DNA of 64,000 nucleotides. It comes from Streptomyces sp. NBC_00464 (GTDB lineage Bacteria; Actinomycetota; Actinomycetes; Streptomycetales; Streptomycetaceae). A program made the position numbers and the translations under genes. This document shows positions 1 to 9,178 of this stretch, in pieces. Numbering within the stretch: position 1 is the first letter of the stretch; each line of letters begins with the position of its first letter. The notes under the pieces were generated by a model that saw nothing but the letters and a program-made list of their open reading frames with translations, was not told the DNA's origin and searched no databases. The stretch lies in the NCBI RefSeq assembly GCF_036013915.1, contig NZ_CP107899.1:2790001-2854000 (forward strand), in the 5' to 3' direction.

Positions 1-847
1 CGGCGAACAGGTCCGCGGTCGCCCGCCTCCCCCGCTCCACCAGCTCCGCCTGCGAGCCGAGCGCCTTCAGCACGCCGGGCAGCACCCGCCGTACCGCGTT
101 CACGCCCGCCACCGGCAGCCCGAAGCTGACCTCGCCGAGCTTCCCGCTCGACGTGCCCACGAAGGCGACGGCGGCGACCCGGTCGCGCATCAGGGCCGGA
201 TACTGATCGGCCAGCGCCATGATCGTCATGCCGCCCATGGAGTGCCCGACCAGCACCACGGGCCCCTCGGGAGCGGCCGCGTCGATCACGGCCTTGAGGT
301 CACGGCCGAGCTGGTCGATGCCGACGTGCACGCCCTGCGCCTGCGCCCGGCCGCGCTCGGAGCGGCCGTGGCTGCGCTGGTCCCAGTGGACGGTGCGCAC
401 GATGCCGCGCAGGGCCGCCCGCTGGAAGTGCCAGGAGTCCTGGCTGAGGCAGTAGCCGTGGCTGAAGACGACCGTCACCGGGGCGGGGGCCTTGCGTCCG
501 AAGAGACGGCGTCTGCGCGGACCGGCGGCGGCCGGGCCGGGGGGCGTGCCGCCCGTTCCCGCGCCGCTGCCCGGGTCGACCTCGTCGACCTCGTAGTACA
601 GCTCCGTGCCGTCGTCGGCCGTCGCCCGGCCCGGCAGCCCGCGCAGCGAGCCGTACGGTCCGGTGGCGTCCAGGGCCAGCCTGGCCCGCTTGCGCATCCC
701 GCGGCCGACCGTCAGCCGCTCGACCGCGACCCCGGCCGCCGCGCCTGCGGCGATCACCCCTATGGCGGCCCCGGCGATCCCCGCCCGGCGCCAGCCGACC
801 GCCGAAGCGGCCGTCGCCACCGCGTCCCCCGCGCTGATCTCACTCAC
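1..847 (-). CDS. alpha/beta hydrolase, C-terminal end cut by window
   Basis: This is a partial alpha/beta-hydrolase fold enzyme, probably a membrane-associated esterase or lipase; its substrate cannot be read from sequence. A hydrophobic alanine/glycine-rich stretch near residues 22-45 could anchor it. An FSHGYCLSQDSWHFQR-type oxyanion-hole segment and the nucleophile elbow GHSMGG (serine near residue 203) are visible, but the frame runs off the left edge before any catalytic histidine. I chose the GTG start at 847 because a GAGGA Shine-Dalgarno lies about 10 nt upstream and the following residues match the usual N-terminus of Streptomyces homologues as I remember them. It lies downstream of alr on the same strand. 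Several long ORFs antisense to it are compositional shadows. Confidence 0.85.
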   Translation of the reverse strand, partial: MSEISAGDAVATAASAVGWRRAGIAGAAIGVIAAGAAAGVAVERLTVGRGMRKRARLALDATGPYGSLRGLPGRATADDGTELYYEVDEVDPGSGAGTGGTPPGPAAAGPRRRRLFGRKAPAPVTVVFSHGYCLSQDSWHFQRAALRGIVRTVHWDQRSHGRSERGRAQAQGVHVGIDQLGRDLKAVIDAAAPEGPVVLVGHSMGGMTIMALADQYPALMRDRVAAVAFVGTSSGKLGEVSFGLPVAGVNAVRRVLPGVLKALGSQAELVERGRRATADLFA

Positions 848-982
848 CGTGCCGCGCTCCTCGTCGGTCGTGCCGTGTCCGTCGGGTCAGGGTCGGGGTC
901 GGAATCGGCCCGGTCTCCTGCGATCTCGTCAGGCCGTCCCCGGACATGCTCAGATCGTGCCTGGTCAGGGGCGCTTGTTCGG

Positions 983-2152
983 TCAGGACCCGGCCGAGGG
1001 GCCCTCCGGCGTTTCGTCGTCGCGGTAGACGCGCGGCACTCTGCCGCTGATACGGGTGACGATCTCGTACGCGATCGTGCCGGCCGCCTGCGCCCAGTCC
1101 TCGGCGCTCGGCTCGCCCCGGTCCCCCGGGCCGAACAGCACGGCGTCGCTGCCCACCGCCGGCTCGTCCCCGTGGAGGTCGACGACGAACTGGTCCATGG
1201 CCACCCGGCCCGCGACCGCCCGCCTGACACCGCCGACCAGGACCGGGCCGCGGCCCGACGCGTGGCGCGGGATGCCGTCCGCGTACCCCAGCGGCACCAG
1301 GCCGAGCGTGGTCTCCGCGGACGTCGTGTAGTGGTGCCCGTAGCTGATGCCATGACCGGCCGGCACCCGCTTGACCAGGGCGACGGACGCGGCGAGCGTC
1401 ATCACGGGACGCAGTCCGAAGTCCGCCGGGGTGCCGAGCTCGGGGCTGGGCGAGATGCCGTACATGGCGATCCCGGTCCGCACGAGGTCGAAGTGCGACT
1501 CGGGGACCGTCAGCGTCGCCGGGGAGTTCGCGATGTGCCGCACCTCGGGCTCCACGCCGGCCTTCTCCGCGTACGCCACCATGTCGCGGAACGCTTCCAG
1601 TTGCGCCGTGATGGAGGGGTGTCCGGGCTCGTCCGCGCAGGCGAAGTGCGACCAGAGGCCGGTGACGCGGAGGGCGCCCGCCTCCTCGGCGGTGCGGGCG
1701 GCGGCGACCAGTTCGGGCCAGTCGGCGGGCTGGCAGCCGTTGCGGCCGAGGCCGGTGTCGGCCTTGAGCTGGACCCGGGCGGGCCGGCCCGCCTCCGCTG
1801 CCGCCGCGGTGACCTCGCGCAGCGCCCACATGCCGCTCACCGACACGTCGATGTCGGCCTCGATGGCCTCGCGCCAGGGCCCGCCGGGCGTCCACAGCCA
1901 GCACATCACCCGGCCGCCGAGACCGGCCGCGCGCAGGGCGAGCGCCTCGTGCGGCGTGGCGGTGCCCAGCCAGGTGGCGCCCGCTTCGAGCGCGGCGCGT
2001 GCGCAGCGCTCCGCCCCGTGCCCGTACGCGTCGGATTTGACGACGGCCATGAGTTGCGCGCCGGCCGCCCGGGCCCGCAGAACGCGCACGTTGGCACGGA
2101 GTGCGGCGAGGTCGATCTCGGCACGGGCTCTCAAGGACGCTGTCTCGTTCAT
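983..2152 (-). CDS. alr: alanine racemase
   Basis: A PLP enzyme that interconverts L- and D-alanine and so supplies D-Ala for peptidoglycan in the cytoplasm. At 389 aa it has normal family length. The PLP-binding motif AVVKSDAYGHG places the Schiff-base lysine at residue 39 at the mouth of the TIM barrel. The opposing catalytic tyrosine is near residue 271 in GISYGHHY, within the C-terminal beta domain. A substrate-side segment HIANSPATL is also present. The gene heads the left housekeeping block, with the alpha/beta hydrolase downstream after about 135 bp. Assignment is secure from both active-site motifs and the Streptomyces context next to the NAD(P)HX repair gene and acpS. Confidence 0.97.
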   Translation of the reverse strand: MNETASLRARAEIDLAALRANVRVLRARAAGAQLMAVVKSDAYGHGAERCARAALEAGATWLGTATPHEALALRAAGLGGRVMCWLWTPGGPWREAIEADIDVSVSGMWALREVTAAAAEAGRPARVQLKADTGLGRNGCQPADWPELVAAARTAEEAGALRVTGLWSHFACADEPGHPSITAQLEAFRDMVAYAEKAGVEPEVRHIANSPATLTVPESHFDLVRTGIAMYGISPSPELGTPADFGLRPVMTLAASVALVKRVPAGHGISYGHHYTTSAETTLGLVPLGYADGIPRHASGRGPVLVGGVRRAVAGRVAMDQFVVDLHGDEPAVGSDAVLFGPGDRGEPSAEDWAQAAGTIAYEIVTRISGRVPRVYRDDETPEGPSAGS

Positions 2153-2234
2153 CGCGCCCAGTGTCTCACTGGCTTACGACGGGGCCCTCGGGCGGCGGCC
2201 GCGGCCGGGCGCGGCAGCTCGGTGGACGCGCACG

Positions 2235-2627
2235 TCAGCCGTGGCGCAACTCGTGTTCCACATGGTCGACAAGGACCGGGACGTGGCTGTGCGGGACGTC
2301 CTTGACCGCCGTGACGAGCGTCACCGGACCGCCCTCGCGGACCAGCGCCGTCAGCTCGTCCACGGCCGCCGCGTGCACGGGGTCGGCGAGCTCGGCGCGG
2401 TAGCGGTCCACGAAGGTGTCGTACCGGGTCGCGGAACGGTCCTCGTGGTACCAGGAGCGCAACTCGTCCGACGGGGTGAGGTCCTTGAGCCACCGGTCGA
2501 TCACGGCCCGCTCCTTGGAGACGCCGCGCGGCCACAGCCGGTCGACGAGGACGCGGGTGCCGTCGCCGTCCTCCCGGGGGTCGTACACCCTGCGTACGCG
2601 CAGATCACTGTCGGCGGTCACCGGCAT
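2235..2627 (-). CDS. DUF488 family protein
   Basis: A 130-aa protein of the DUF488 (YeaO-like) family, whose biochemical role is not established. Typical family segments are visible: VRRVYDPRE at the N-terminus, VLVDRLWPRGVSKE, WLKDLTPSDELRSWYH and a C-terminal TLVTAVKD. I chose the ATG at 2627 rather than an upstream in-frame start at 2675 because a GAGAGGGG Shine-Dalgarno sits just before it, and because the upstream start would overlap the end of the preceding gene. It probably shares a transcript with the NAD(P)HX repair gene upstream and with alr downstream. No regulatory feature was seen. Confidence 0.85.
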   Translation of the reverse strand: MPVTADSDLRVRRVYDPREDGDGTRVLVDRLWPRGVSKERAVIDRWLKDLTPSDELRSWYHEDRSATRYDTFVDRYRAELADPVHAAAVDELTALVREGGPVTLVTAVKDVPHSHVPVLVDHVEHELRHG

Positions 2628-2653
2628 TCCCCTCTCGACGCTCCCAGCATCAC

Positions 2654-4120
2654 TCAGGCCCTTACGTCCCGCCATGCCGCCGCGATGGCCTCCGCGACGT
2701 CCTGCGCGGCGACCGGTGAGCCGTCCGAGGCGTGCCGGGCGGCGAGGCCGTGGAGGTGGGCGCCGACGGACGCGGCGTCGCGCGGGGCGAGTCCCGCGGC
2801 GAGCAGCGAGCCGGTCAGCCCGGAGAGCACGTCGCCGCTGCCCGCGGTGGCGAGCCAGGAGGTGCCGGTCGGGTTGACCCGGACGGGCGTGTGCGGGGTG
2901 TCCGTGGCGATCAGGGTCGTCGAGCCCTTGAGCAGGACCGTGGCGCGGAAGCGGGAGGCGAGTGCGCGTACGGCGGCGAGCCGCCCCGCCTCGACCTCCT
3001 CGCGCGGGACGCCGAGCAGCGCCGCGGCCTCCCCGGCGTGCGGGGTGAGGACGGTGGGCGCGGTGCGCGCCCGTACGACGTCGGCGTCCAGCAGCCGCAG
3101 CCCGTCCGCGTCGACGAGCACCGGCACGTCCGTGGCCAGCACGTCGGAGACCGCTTCGACGGCGTCCGTGCCGTCGCCGAGCCCCGGCCCGACCACCCAG
3201 GCCTGCACGCGCCCGGCCCTCGACGGCGGGCCCGCGTGGACCAGGGTCTCCGGATGCCGCGCGATCACGGCGTCGCCGCCCGGCCCGACGTAGCGCACGG
3301 CCCCCGCCCCGCCGCGCAGCGCCCCGGAGACGGCGAGCACCGCGGCCCCCGGGTAGCGCGCCGATCCGGCGACGATGCCGACGACGCCGCGCCGGTACTT
3401 GTCGCTCTCCGCGGCGGGCACGGGCAGCAGCGCGGCGACGTCCGCGTACTGGAGCGCCTCCAGATCGGGTACCTCCGGCAGTTCGGCGCCGAGCCCGATG
3501 TCGACGAGGTGCAGGGCGCCGGCCCGTTCGGCGGCCGGGTCGATCAGCAGCCCCGGTTTGTACGCCCCGAAGGTGACGGTCGCGTCGGCGCGCACGGCGG
3601 CCCCCCGCACCTCGCCGGTGTCGGCCTCCACGCCGCTCGGCAGATCGACGGCGAGGACGGGCACCCCGTGGGCCGCGTAGTGCTCCACCACGGCGGCGGC
3701 GTCCGGCCGCAGTCCGCCGCGTCCGCCGATGCCGGTGATGCCGTCCACGACGAGGTCGATGTGCCCGCCCCAGTCGCGGTGCGGGGCGACGTCGCCGCCG
3801 TCCATCACCCGCCCGCCCGCCGCCAGCAGGGCCGCGACGCCGCCCTCGTGGGCCCGGCCGGGTGACACCCGCACGGCCACGACGCCCGCGCCGCGCCGGG
3901 CCAGCCTGGCCCCCGCGTACAGCGCGTCGCCGCCGTTGTCGCCGCTGCCGACGAGGAGGACGACCCGGGATCCGTAGACGCGGCCGCCGCGCCGCAGCAG
4001 ATCGGCGCAGGCGGCCGCGAGCCCGGCGGCGGCGCGCTGCATCAGCGCGCCCTCCGGAAGCCGTGCCATCAGGGCCTGTTCGGCGGCCCGTACGGTCGAA
4101 ACGCTGTAGGCGGTACGCAT
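2654..4120 (-). CDS. nnr: bifunctional NAD(P)H-hydrate epimerase / ADP-dependent dehydratase
   Basis: Repairs the damaged cofactors NADHX and NADPHX. The N-terminal YjeF_N-type domain epimerises the R and S hydrates. The C-terminal ribokinase-fold domain dehydrates S-NAD(P)HX using ADP. At 488 aa it is a full-length fusion. The epimerase domain shows GSGDNGGDALYAGARL around residues 57-72. The dehydratase domain shows TPHAGEAAALLG, an LLKGSTT segment and the nucleotide-binding TAGSGDVLSGLTGSLL near residues 428-443. It is followed by the DUF488 gene and preceded by acpS after only 29 bp, so the three are likely co-transcribed. No missing motif was noticed. Confidence 0.96.
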   Translation of the reverse strand: MRTAYSVSTVRAAEQALMARLPEGALMQRAAAGLAAACADLLRRGGRVYGSRVVLLVGSGDNGGDALYAGARLARRGAGVVAVRVSPGRAHEGGVAALLAAGGRVMDGGDVAPHRDWGGHIDLVVDGITGIGGRGGLRPDAAAVVEHYAAHGVPVLAVDLPSGVEADTGEVRGAAVRADATVTFGAYKPGLLIDPAAERAGALHLVDIGLGAELPEVPDLEALQYADVAALLPVPAAESDKYRRGVVGIVAGSARYPGAAVLAVSGALRGGAGAVRYVGPGGDAVIARHPETLVHAGPPSRAGRVQAWVVGPGLGDGTDAVEAVSDVLATDVPVLVDADGLRLLDADVVRARTAPTVLTPHAGEAAALLGVPREEVEAGRLAAVRALASRFRATVLLKGSTTLIATDTPHTPVRVNPTGTSWLATAGSGDVLSGLTGSLLAAGLAPRDAASVGAHLHGLAARHASDGSPVAAQDVAEAIAAAWRDVRA

Positions 4121-4149
4121 GGCTCCAACGTACGCAAGGATCCGCCCTC

Positions 4150-4518
4150 CTACCCCTCCGCGATCACCACGGCAGAGGCCACCCCCGCGTCATGGCTGAG
4201 CGACACGTGCCACTGCCGCACGCCCAGCTCCTCGGCGCGCGCGGCAACGGTGCCCCGGACCCGCAGCCGGGGCTGCCCGCTCTCCTCCACGTACACCTCG
4301 GCGTCCGTCCACAGCAGCCCGCCGGGCGCGCCGAGCGCCTTGGCGAGGGCCTCCTTGGCGGCGAACCGGGCGGCCAGCGAGGCGATCCCGCGCCGCTCAC
4401 CGCTGGGCAGCAGCAACTCCTGCTCCAGGAAGAGACGTTGGGCCATCTGCGGCGTACGCTCCAGCGCCGCGTCGAACCGCTCGATCTCCGCCACGTCGAT
4501 CCCGACCCCGATGATCAC
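4150..4518 (-). CDS. acpS: holo-[acyl-carrier-protein] synthase
   Basis: Transfers 4'-phosphopantetheine from CoA to the serine of acyl carrier protein, activating fatty acid (and often polyketide) synthesis. It is 122 aa, the usual length of trimeric AcpS. The N-terminal [14 protein letters not shown] motif holds the Mg2+-binding aspartate, and [12 protein letters not shown] holds the second conserved acidic/lysine motif. The C-terminal WHVSLSHD is the third family motif. The GTG at 4518 is used: it directly precedes the conserved IIGVGID, and a GAGGG Shine-Dalgarno lies about 7 nt upstream. A longer open frame extends upstream but only as antisense-type composition inside glmS. It sits 29 bp downstream of glmS and 29 bp upstream of nnr. 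Confidence 0.97.
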   Translation of the reverse strand: MIIGVGIDVAEIERFDAALERTPQMAQRLFLEQELLLPSGERRGIASLAARFAAKEALAKALGAPGGLLWTDAEVYVEESGQPRLRVRGTVAARAEELGVRQWHVSLSHDAGVASAVVIAEG

Positions 4519-4547
4519 GTACGCACCCTCACTGTTGGCCTGATGGC

Positions 4548-6395
4548 TCACTCCACGGTGACGGACTTCGCCAGGTTGCGCGGCTGGTCCACCTCGTTGC
4601 CGCGGGCCGTCGCCAGCTCGCAGGCGAAGACCTGCAACGGCACGGTGGCGACCAGCGGCTGAAGCAGCGTAGGCGTTGCGGGGATGCGGATGAGGTGGTC
4701 GGCGTACGGAACGACCTCCTCGTCGCCCTCCTCGGCGATGACGACGGTGAGGGCGCCGCGGGCCCGGATCTCCTGGATGTTCGACACGATCTTGCCGTGC
4801 AGCACCGAGCGCCCGGCCGGGGACGGCACCACGACGACGACCGGCAGACCGTCCTCGATGAGCGCGATCGGCCCGTGTTTGAGCTCCCCGGCGGCGAACC
4901 CCTCGGCGTGCATGTACGCGAGCTCCTTGAGCTTCAACGCGCCTTCCAGGGCGACCGGATAGCCGACGTGCCGGCCGAGGAAGAGCACGGTGTCGTGCGA
5001 GGCGAGCGACCGGGCCAGCTCCCGCACCGGCTCCATGGTCGCCAGGACCCGGTCGACGGAGCCGGAGATCTCGGAGAGCTGACGGATGACGGTACGGATC
5101 TCGTCGCCCCACTTGGTCCCGCGGACCTGGCCGAGGTAGAGGGCGACGAGGTAGCAGGCGACGAGCTGGGTCAGGAACGCCTTGGTCGAGGCGACGGCGA
5201 CCTCGGGACCGGCGTGCGTGTAGAGGACGGCGTCGGACTCGCGCGGGATGGTCGAGCCGTTGGTGTTGCAGATGGCGAGGACCTTCGCGCCCTGCTCGCG
5301 GGCGTGCCGCAGGGCCATCAGGGTGTCCATCGTCTCGCCGGACTGCGAGATGGCGATGACGAGGGTGTGCGGGTCCAGGATCGGGTCGCGGTAGCGGAAC
5401 TCGCTGGCGAGCTCGGTCTCGCAGGGGATCCGGGTCCAGTGCTCGATGGCGTACTTGGCGATCATCCCGGCGTGGAACGCGGTCCCGCAGGCGACGATCA
5501 CCACCTTGTCGACCTCGCGCAGCTCGCCGCGCGTGATCCGGACCTCGTCGAGGTGGAGCGTGCCCTCCGGATCGATCCGGCCGAGGAGAGTGTCGGTGAC
5601 GGCCTTGGGCTGTTCGGCGATCTCCTTGAGCATGAAGGAGGCGTAGCCGCCCTTCTCGGCGGCGGAGGCGTCCCAGTCCACGTGGTACGCACGCACCTCG
5701 GCGGGCTCCCCGTCGAACCCGGTGACCACGACCCCCTCCCGCCGCAGCTCGACCACCTGGTCCTGGCCGAGCTCGATCGCGGAGCGGGTGTGGGCGATGA
5801 ACGCGGCGACGTCGGAGGCGAGGAATGCCTCGCCGTCACCCACCCCGACGACGAGCGGCGAGTTCCGCCGGGCCCCGACCACCACGTCGGGCGCGTCCGC
5901 GAACACGGCGACGAGCGTGAAGGCCCCTTCGAGGCGCCGGCAGACCTGCCGCATCGCCTCCGCCGGGTCCGCGCACTGCGAGAACGCCTCGGCAAGAAGG
6001 TGGGCGACGACTTCGGTGTCGGTCTCGGAGACCAGGTCGTGGCCGCGCCGTCCGAGCTCGGCGCGCAGGGCGGCGAAGTTCTCGATGATCCCGTTGTGGA
6101 CGACGGCGACGCGTCCGGCGTTGTCGAGGTGCGGGTGGGCGTTGGTGTCGGTGGGGCCGCCGTGGGTGGCCCACCGGGTGTGCCCGATCCCGGCGGTGCC
6201 GGCCGGCAGCGGCCGCTCGACCAGCACCTTCTCCAGATTGAGGAGCTTTCCGGCCTTCTTGGCGGCGGCCAGTCCCCCGTCGGCGAGGATCGCGACCCCG
6301 GCGGAGTCGTACCCCCGGTACTCCAGCCGCTTGAGGCCCGCGACGACGACGTCCTGCGCCGACTGCCCACCGACGTAACCCACGATTCCGCACAT
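4548..6395 (-). CDS. glmS: glutamine-fructose-6-phosphate aminotransferase (isomerising)
   Basis: Makes glucosamine-6-phosphate from fructose-6-phosphate and glutamine, the entry step to UDP-GlcNAc and the cell wall. It is 615 aa. The start at 6395 gives MCGIVGYVG, so that after Met removal Cys1 is the N-terminal nucleophile of the class II glutaminase; an AGGAAAGGA Shine-Dalgarno precedes it. An upstream in-frame start would bury this cysteine and is wrong. Two SIS sugar-isomerase domains follow (SQSGETMDT and [16 protein letters not shown] segments). The C-terminus [13 protein letters not shown] is the conserved family tail. glmM later in this window catalyses the next step. No glmS ribozyme is expected in this phylum and none was recognised. 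Confidence 0.98.
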   Translation of the reverse strand: MCGIVGYVGGQSAQDVVVAGLKRLEYRGYDSAGVAILADGGLAAAKKAGKLLNLEKVLVERPLPAGTAGIGHTRWATHGGPTDTNAHPHLDNAGRVAVVHNGIIENFAALRAELGRRGHDLVSETDTEVVAHLLAEAFSQCADPAEAMRQVCRRLEGAFTLVAVFADAPDVVVGARRNSPLVVGVGDGEAFLASDVAAFIAHTRSAIELGQDQVVELRREGVVVTGFDGEPAEVRAYHVDWDASAAEKGGYASFMLKEIAEQPKAVTDTLLGRIDPEGTLHLDEVRITRGELREVDKVVIVACGTAFHAGMIAKYAIEHWTRIPCETELASEFRYRDPILDPHTLVIAISQSGETMDTLMALRHAREQGAKVLAICNTNGSTIPRESDAVLYTHAGPEVAVASTKAFLTQLVACYLVALYLGQVRGTKWGDEIRTVIRQLSEISGSVDRVLATMEPVRELARSLASHDTVLFLGRHVGYPVALEGALKLKELAYMHAEGFAAGELKHGPIALIEDGLPVVVVVPSPAGRSVLHGKIVSNIQEIRARGALTVVIAEEGDEEVVPYADHLIRIPATPTLLQPLVATVPLQVFACELATARGNEVDQPRNLAKSVTVE

Positions 6396-6513
6396 AATGG
6401 TCCTTTCCTGGTCACCAGCCCCTGTTCTTCGCATAGTCGCAGAAGCAACCGCTATTTCAAGCCCGCCAACCAGCCCGGTCGGGCACGTGGAGCCCGTCGG
6501 GCCCGGCCCTCAT

Positions 6514-7995
6514 CTACCGCGCGGGCACCCGCACCGCCTCCGGCACCGGACTCCCGGCACCCCTCCGCTCCCCCTTCACCAGCACCAGCACCGCCACCCC
6601 CGCGACGACCCCCACCGCCCCGGCCACCACGGCCGCGGCGTCCAGCCCCGAGGCGAACGCCGCCCGCAGCGCGTGCTCCCCCGCCCCCGCCGCCCGCAGC
6701 CCCGACGCACCGCCGCCCGCGAGCGCATGGGACTGCTCCTCGCCCAGCGTCCCGCCGATCCGCGAGGTCAGCACCGTCCCGAGCACGGCCACCCCGAAGG
6801 CGTACCCGAGCTGCCGGAAGGTGTTGACCGCACCGCCCGCCATGCCCGCCCGCTCCGGCGGCACGGAGGCGAGCGCGGCGCCCGCGAGGGCCGGGGAGAC
6901 CAGGCCCGTGCCGATGCCCGCGACGACCAGCCCCGGCAACAGCGCGGGCCACGAGGAACCCGCGCCGAGGACCGCCTGTCCGAGCGTGCCGACACCGATC
7001 AGGGCGAGCCCGACGCCGATGGTCAGCCTCGGCTGCACCCCGTGCAGCAGCCGCCCGCCGAGGGCGGCGACCACGAACGCGGTCGCGGCCAGCGGCAGGA
7101 GCGCCAGGCCGCCCTGGACGGGGCTGAGCCCGAGCACGGTCTGCAGCCAGATCGAGGTGTACGGCAGCACGGCGAAGGCCGCCAGGTTGTACGCGAGCGC
7201 CCCGGCCATCACGCCGGTGAACGCGGACTCCCGGAACAACGACAGCTCCAGCAGCGGGTGTTCGACGCGCCGCTCGACGAGCACGAAGCAGAGCAGGGCG
7301 AGCGCGGCGATCCCGAACGTGGCGAGCGTGCGCCCCGACGTCCAGCCCAGGCTCCCCGCCCGTACGACGGCGTACGTCGCCGCCGCCGCGAACACCGCGA
7401 AGCTCACGGTCCCCGCCCAGTCGATCCGCCGGCCCCGGGCCCCGCGCGACTCGGGCACGGTCCGCACCGTCAGCCAGATGGCGGCGACGCTGACCGGAAG
7501 GTTCACGAAGAAGATCCAGCGCCACCCGGGCCCCTCGGTCAGCAGCCCGCCGACGACCGGCCCGATCGCGGCGGCTCCCCCGCTCACCGCACCCCACAGC
7601 CCGAGCGCGACGGACCGGTCCTTGCCCTGGTAGACGGAGGCGAGCAACGGCAGCGTGGTCGCGAACATCGCGGCCGCGCCCACCCCCTGGACCCCGCGCG
7701 CGGCCACCAGCACCGCGGGCGACGAGGCGAGCCCGCAGCCCAGGGAGGCGACGGCAAAGAGCACGACGCCGGCGACATGGACCCGGCGCCGCCCGAGCAG
7801 ATCGGCGGCGGCCCCGATGCCGAGCAGCAGCGCGGCGAGCGCGAGCGCGTACCCGTCGATGACCCACTGCAGATCGGCGAGCGACGCGTCCAGCATCCGC
7901 GCCATGTCGGGCAGCGCCACGATGACGATCGTGACGTCGAGCAGCAGCATGAACGTCCCCAGACAGACCGCGGTGAGCGGCCCCCACTTGCGCAT
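6514..7995 (-). CDS. MFS drug exporter, EmrB/QacA (DHA2) type
   Basis: A 493-aa proton-driven exporter of the 14-helix DHA2 type. The N-terminal helix ends LLLDVTIVIVALPDMAR, the classic motif D1 of this family, followed by LQWVIDGYALALAALLLGIGAAADLLGRRR, which contains motif A. GVQGVGAAAMFATTLP matches the motif C/B region and PGWRWIFFVNLPVS the end of helix 6. I chose the ATG at 7995 because AGGGAGAAAC lies just upstream and the protein then begins in the first membrane helix; a longer open frame upstream is antisense to the regulator. Divergent from an Lrp-type regulator, with 133 bp between, which suggests local control. Substrate unknown. Confidence 0.9.
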   Translation of the reverse strand: MRKWGPLTAVCLGTFMLLLDVTIVIVALPDMARMLDASLADLQWVIDGYALALAALLLGIGAAADLLGRRRVHVAGVVLFAVASLGCGLASSPAVLVAARGVQGVGAAAMFATTLPLLASVYQGKDRSVALGLWGAVSGGAAAIGPVVGGLLTEGPGWRWIFFVNLPVSVAAIWLTVRTVPESRGARGRRIDWAGTVSFAVFAAAATYAVVRAGSLGWTSGRTLATFGIAALALLCFVLVERRVEHPLLELSLFRESAFTGVMAGALAYNLAAFAVLPYTSIWLQTVLGLSPVQGGLALLPLAATAFVVAALGGRLLHGVQPRLTIGVGLALIGVGTLGQAVLGAGSSWPALLPGLVVAGIGTGLVSPALAGAALASVPPERAGMAGGAVNTFRQLGYAFGVAVLGTVLTSRIGGTLGEEQSHALAGGGASGLRAAGAGEHALRAAFASGLDAAAVVAGAVGVVAGVAVLVLVKGERRGAGSPVPEAVRVPAR

Positions 7996-8128
7996 GTGTT
8001 TCTCCCTGTAGGGCTGTACGGCTTCGGCGTGGCCTGCGACCACTCCCGTACGATCGGAGACGAGCGGCCGAACCCACCGGCCAAAGAGCTTCAAGCGCCG
8101 GAATCCGACACCGACAAGGCCCATACCC

Positions 8129-9112
8129 ATGGAATCCAACGCAGTGGGCGACAGCCTCGATCTCCGGATCCTGCACGCCCTGGAGCTGGACGCCCGCGCA
8201 CCGTTCAGCCGGATCGCCACCGCGCTCGGGGTCTCCGACCAGACCGTGGCGCGTCGCTTCCGCAGGCTGCGGTCCGAGGCGGACCTCCGGGTCGTCGGGG
8301 TCCGCTGCGCGGCCGCCGAGGACCCGCTCGACCACTGGCTGCTACGGGTGCGCTGCGCGCCCGAGGGTGCGACGGCCATCGCCGAAGCCCTGGCCAAACG
8401 CCCGGACACGGCGTGGATCGGCCTCACTTCGGGCGGTACGGAGGTGACGTGCACGGCCAACGTCCGCTCCCGGGACGACGCGGACGACCTGCTCCTCGGC
8501 AAACTGCCGCGTACCCCGCACATCGTCGACATCCGCGCCCACCAGCTGCTGCACCGCTTCTACGGCGGCCCGTCCGGCTGGCTCCACAAGAGCGGCGCGC
8601 TCTCCCCGGAACAGGCCGCCGCCCTTACGCCCGCGCCGCTCCCGGACCATCCCGGCCCTGCCGTCATCACCTCCGAGGACGAACCCCTCGTCGCCGCGCT
8701 GGAAGCGGACGGCCGGGCCACGTACCCCGAACTCCAGAAGGCGACGGGCCGCTCCGAATCGGCGGTCAAGCGCCGCATGGACCGGCTCGTGGCCTCGGGC
8801 GCGCTGTACGTGGACGTCGAGTTCGACGCCGCCCCCTTCGGCTTCCGCCACCCGACCATGCTGTGCATCACCGCCGCACCCCGCGCCCTGAACGCGGTGG
8901 GCGAGGCGCTCGCCACCCACCCGGAGGTCGCCTACGCGGCGGCGACCACCGGGCCGTCCAACCTGGTGGCGGTGGTGATCACCCGCGACACGGGCCACCT
9001 GTACCGCTATCTGAGTGAACGCCTGGGCGCGCTGGAGGGCGTCGAGCATGTGGAATCGATGCCGTTCCTGCGGCGCGTCAAGCAGCTGACGTACCGGCCG
9101 TTCCGGGGGTAG
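8129..9112 (+). CDS. Lrp/AsnC family transcriptional regulator (double HTH)
   Basis: A 327-aa regulator with two Lrp-like halves in tandem. The first half has an HTH in residues 8-55 (LDLRILHALELDARAPFSRI then DQTVARRFRRLRSE) and a RAM-like ligand domain. The second has another HTH (TYPELQKATGRSESAVKRRM) and another alpha/beta domain. Standard Lrp proteins are about 150-160 aa, so this is the duplicated form common in Streptomyces. It is divergent from the MFS exporter gene, and the 133-bp gap is the likely shared operator; control of the exporter is inferred from position alone. The ATG start gives the expected short lead into the HTH. Confidence 0.88.
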   Translation: MESNAVGDSLDLRILHALELDARAPFSRIATALGVSDQTVARRFRRLRSEADLRVVGVRCAAAEDPLDHWLLRVRCAPEGATAIAEALAKRPDTAWIGLTSGGTEVTCTANVRSRDDADDLLLGKLPRTPHIVDIRAHQLLHRFYGGPSGWLHKSGALSPEQAAALTPAPLPDHPGPAVITSEDEPLVAALEADGRATYPELQKATGRSESAVKRRMDRLVASGALYVDVEFDAAPFGFRHPTMLCITAAPRALNAVGEALATHPEVAYAAATTGPSNLVAVVITRDTGHLYRYLSERLGALEGVEHVESMPFLRRVKQLTYRPFRG

Positions 9113-9132
9113 CCGGAGGCACTGAGCAGTAA

Positions 9133-9167
9133 AGTAGGAATGGCTCATACTTTGAGCCGTTCCTACT
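9133..9167. promoter_or_regulatory. 15-bp inverted repeat at ATPase gene start (candidate operator)
   Basis: The left arm at 9133-9146 and right arm at 9154-9167 match at 13 of 14 positions, the odd pair being T opposite G. An extra A/T pair closes a 5-nt loop. A CATACT -10-like hexamer lies at 9146-9151 in the centre. The right arm ends just before the AGGAG Shine-Dalgarno of the ATPase gene. A dimeric repressor binding over the -10 region, or an RNA hairpin next to the ribosome site, would both fit. The unusually AT-rich arms stand out from the surrounding sequence. Confidence 0.6.
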
Positions 9168-9178
9168 TCAGGAGAACC

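Noticed and set aside
242..2305. 687-codon open frame antisense to the hydrolase and alanine racemase
   Set aside because: Arg/Gly/Ala-rich, no domain, and lies opposite two well supported genes; a GC-bias artefact. Many similar frames across the window were dropped for the same reason.
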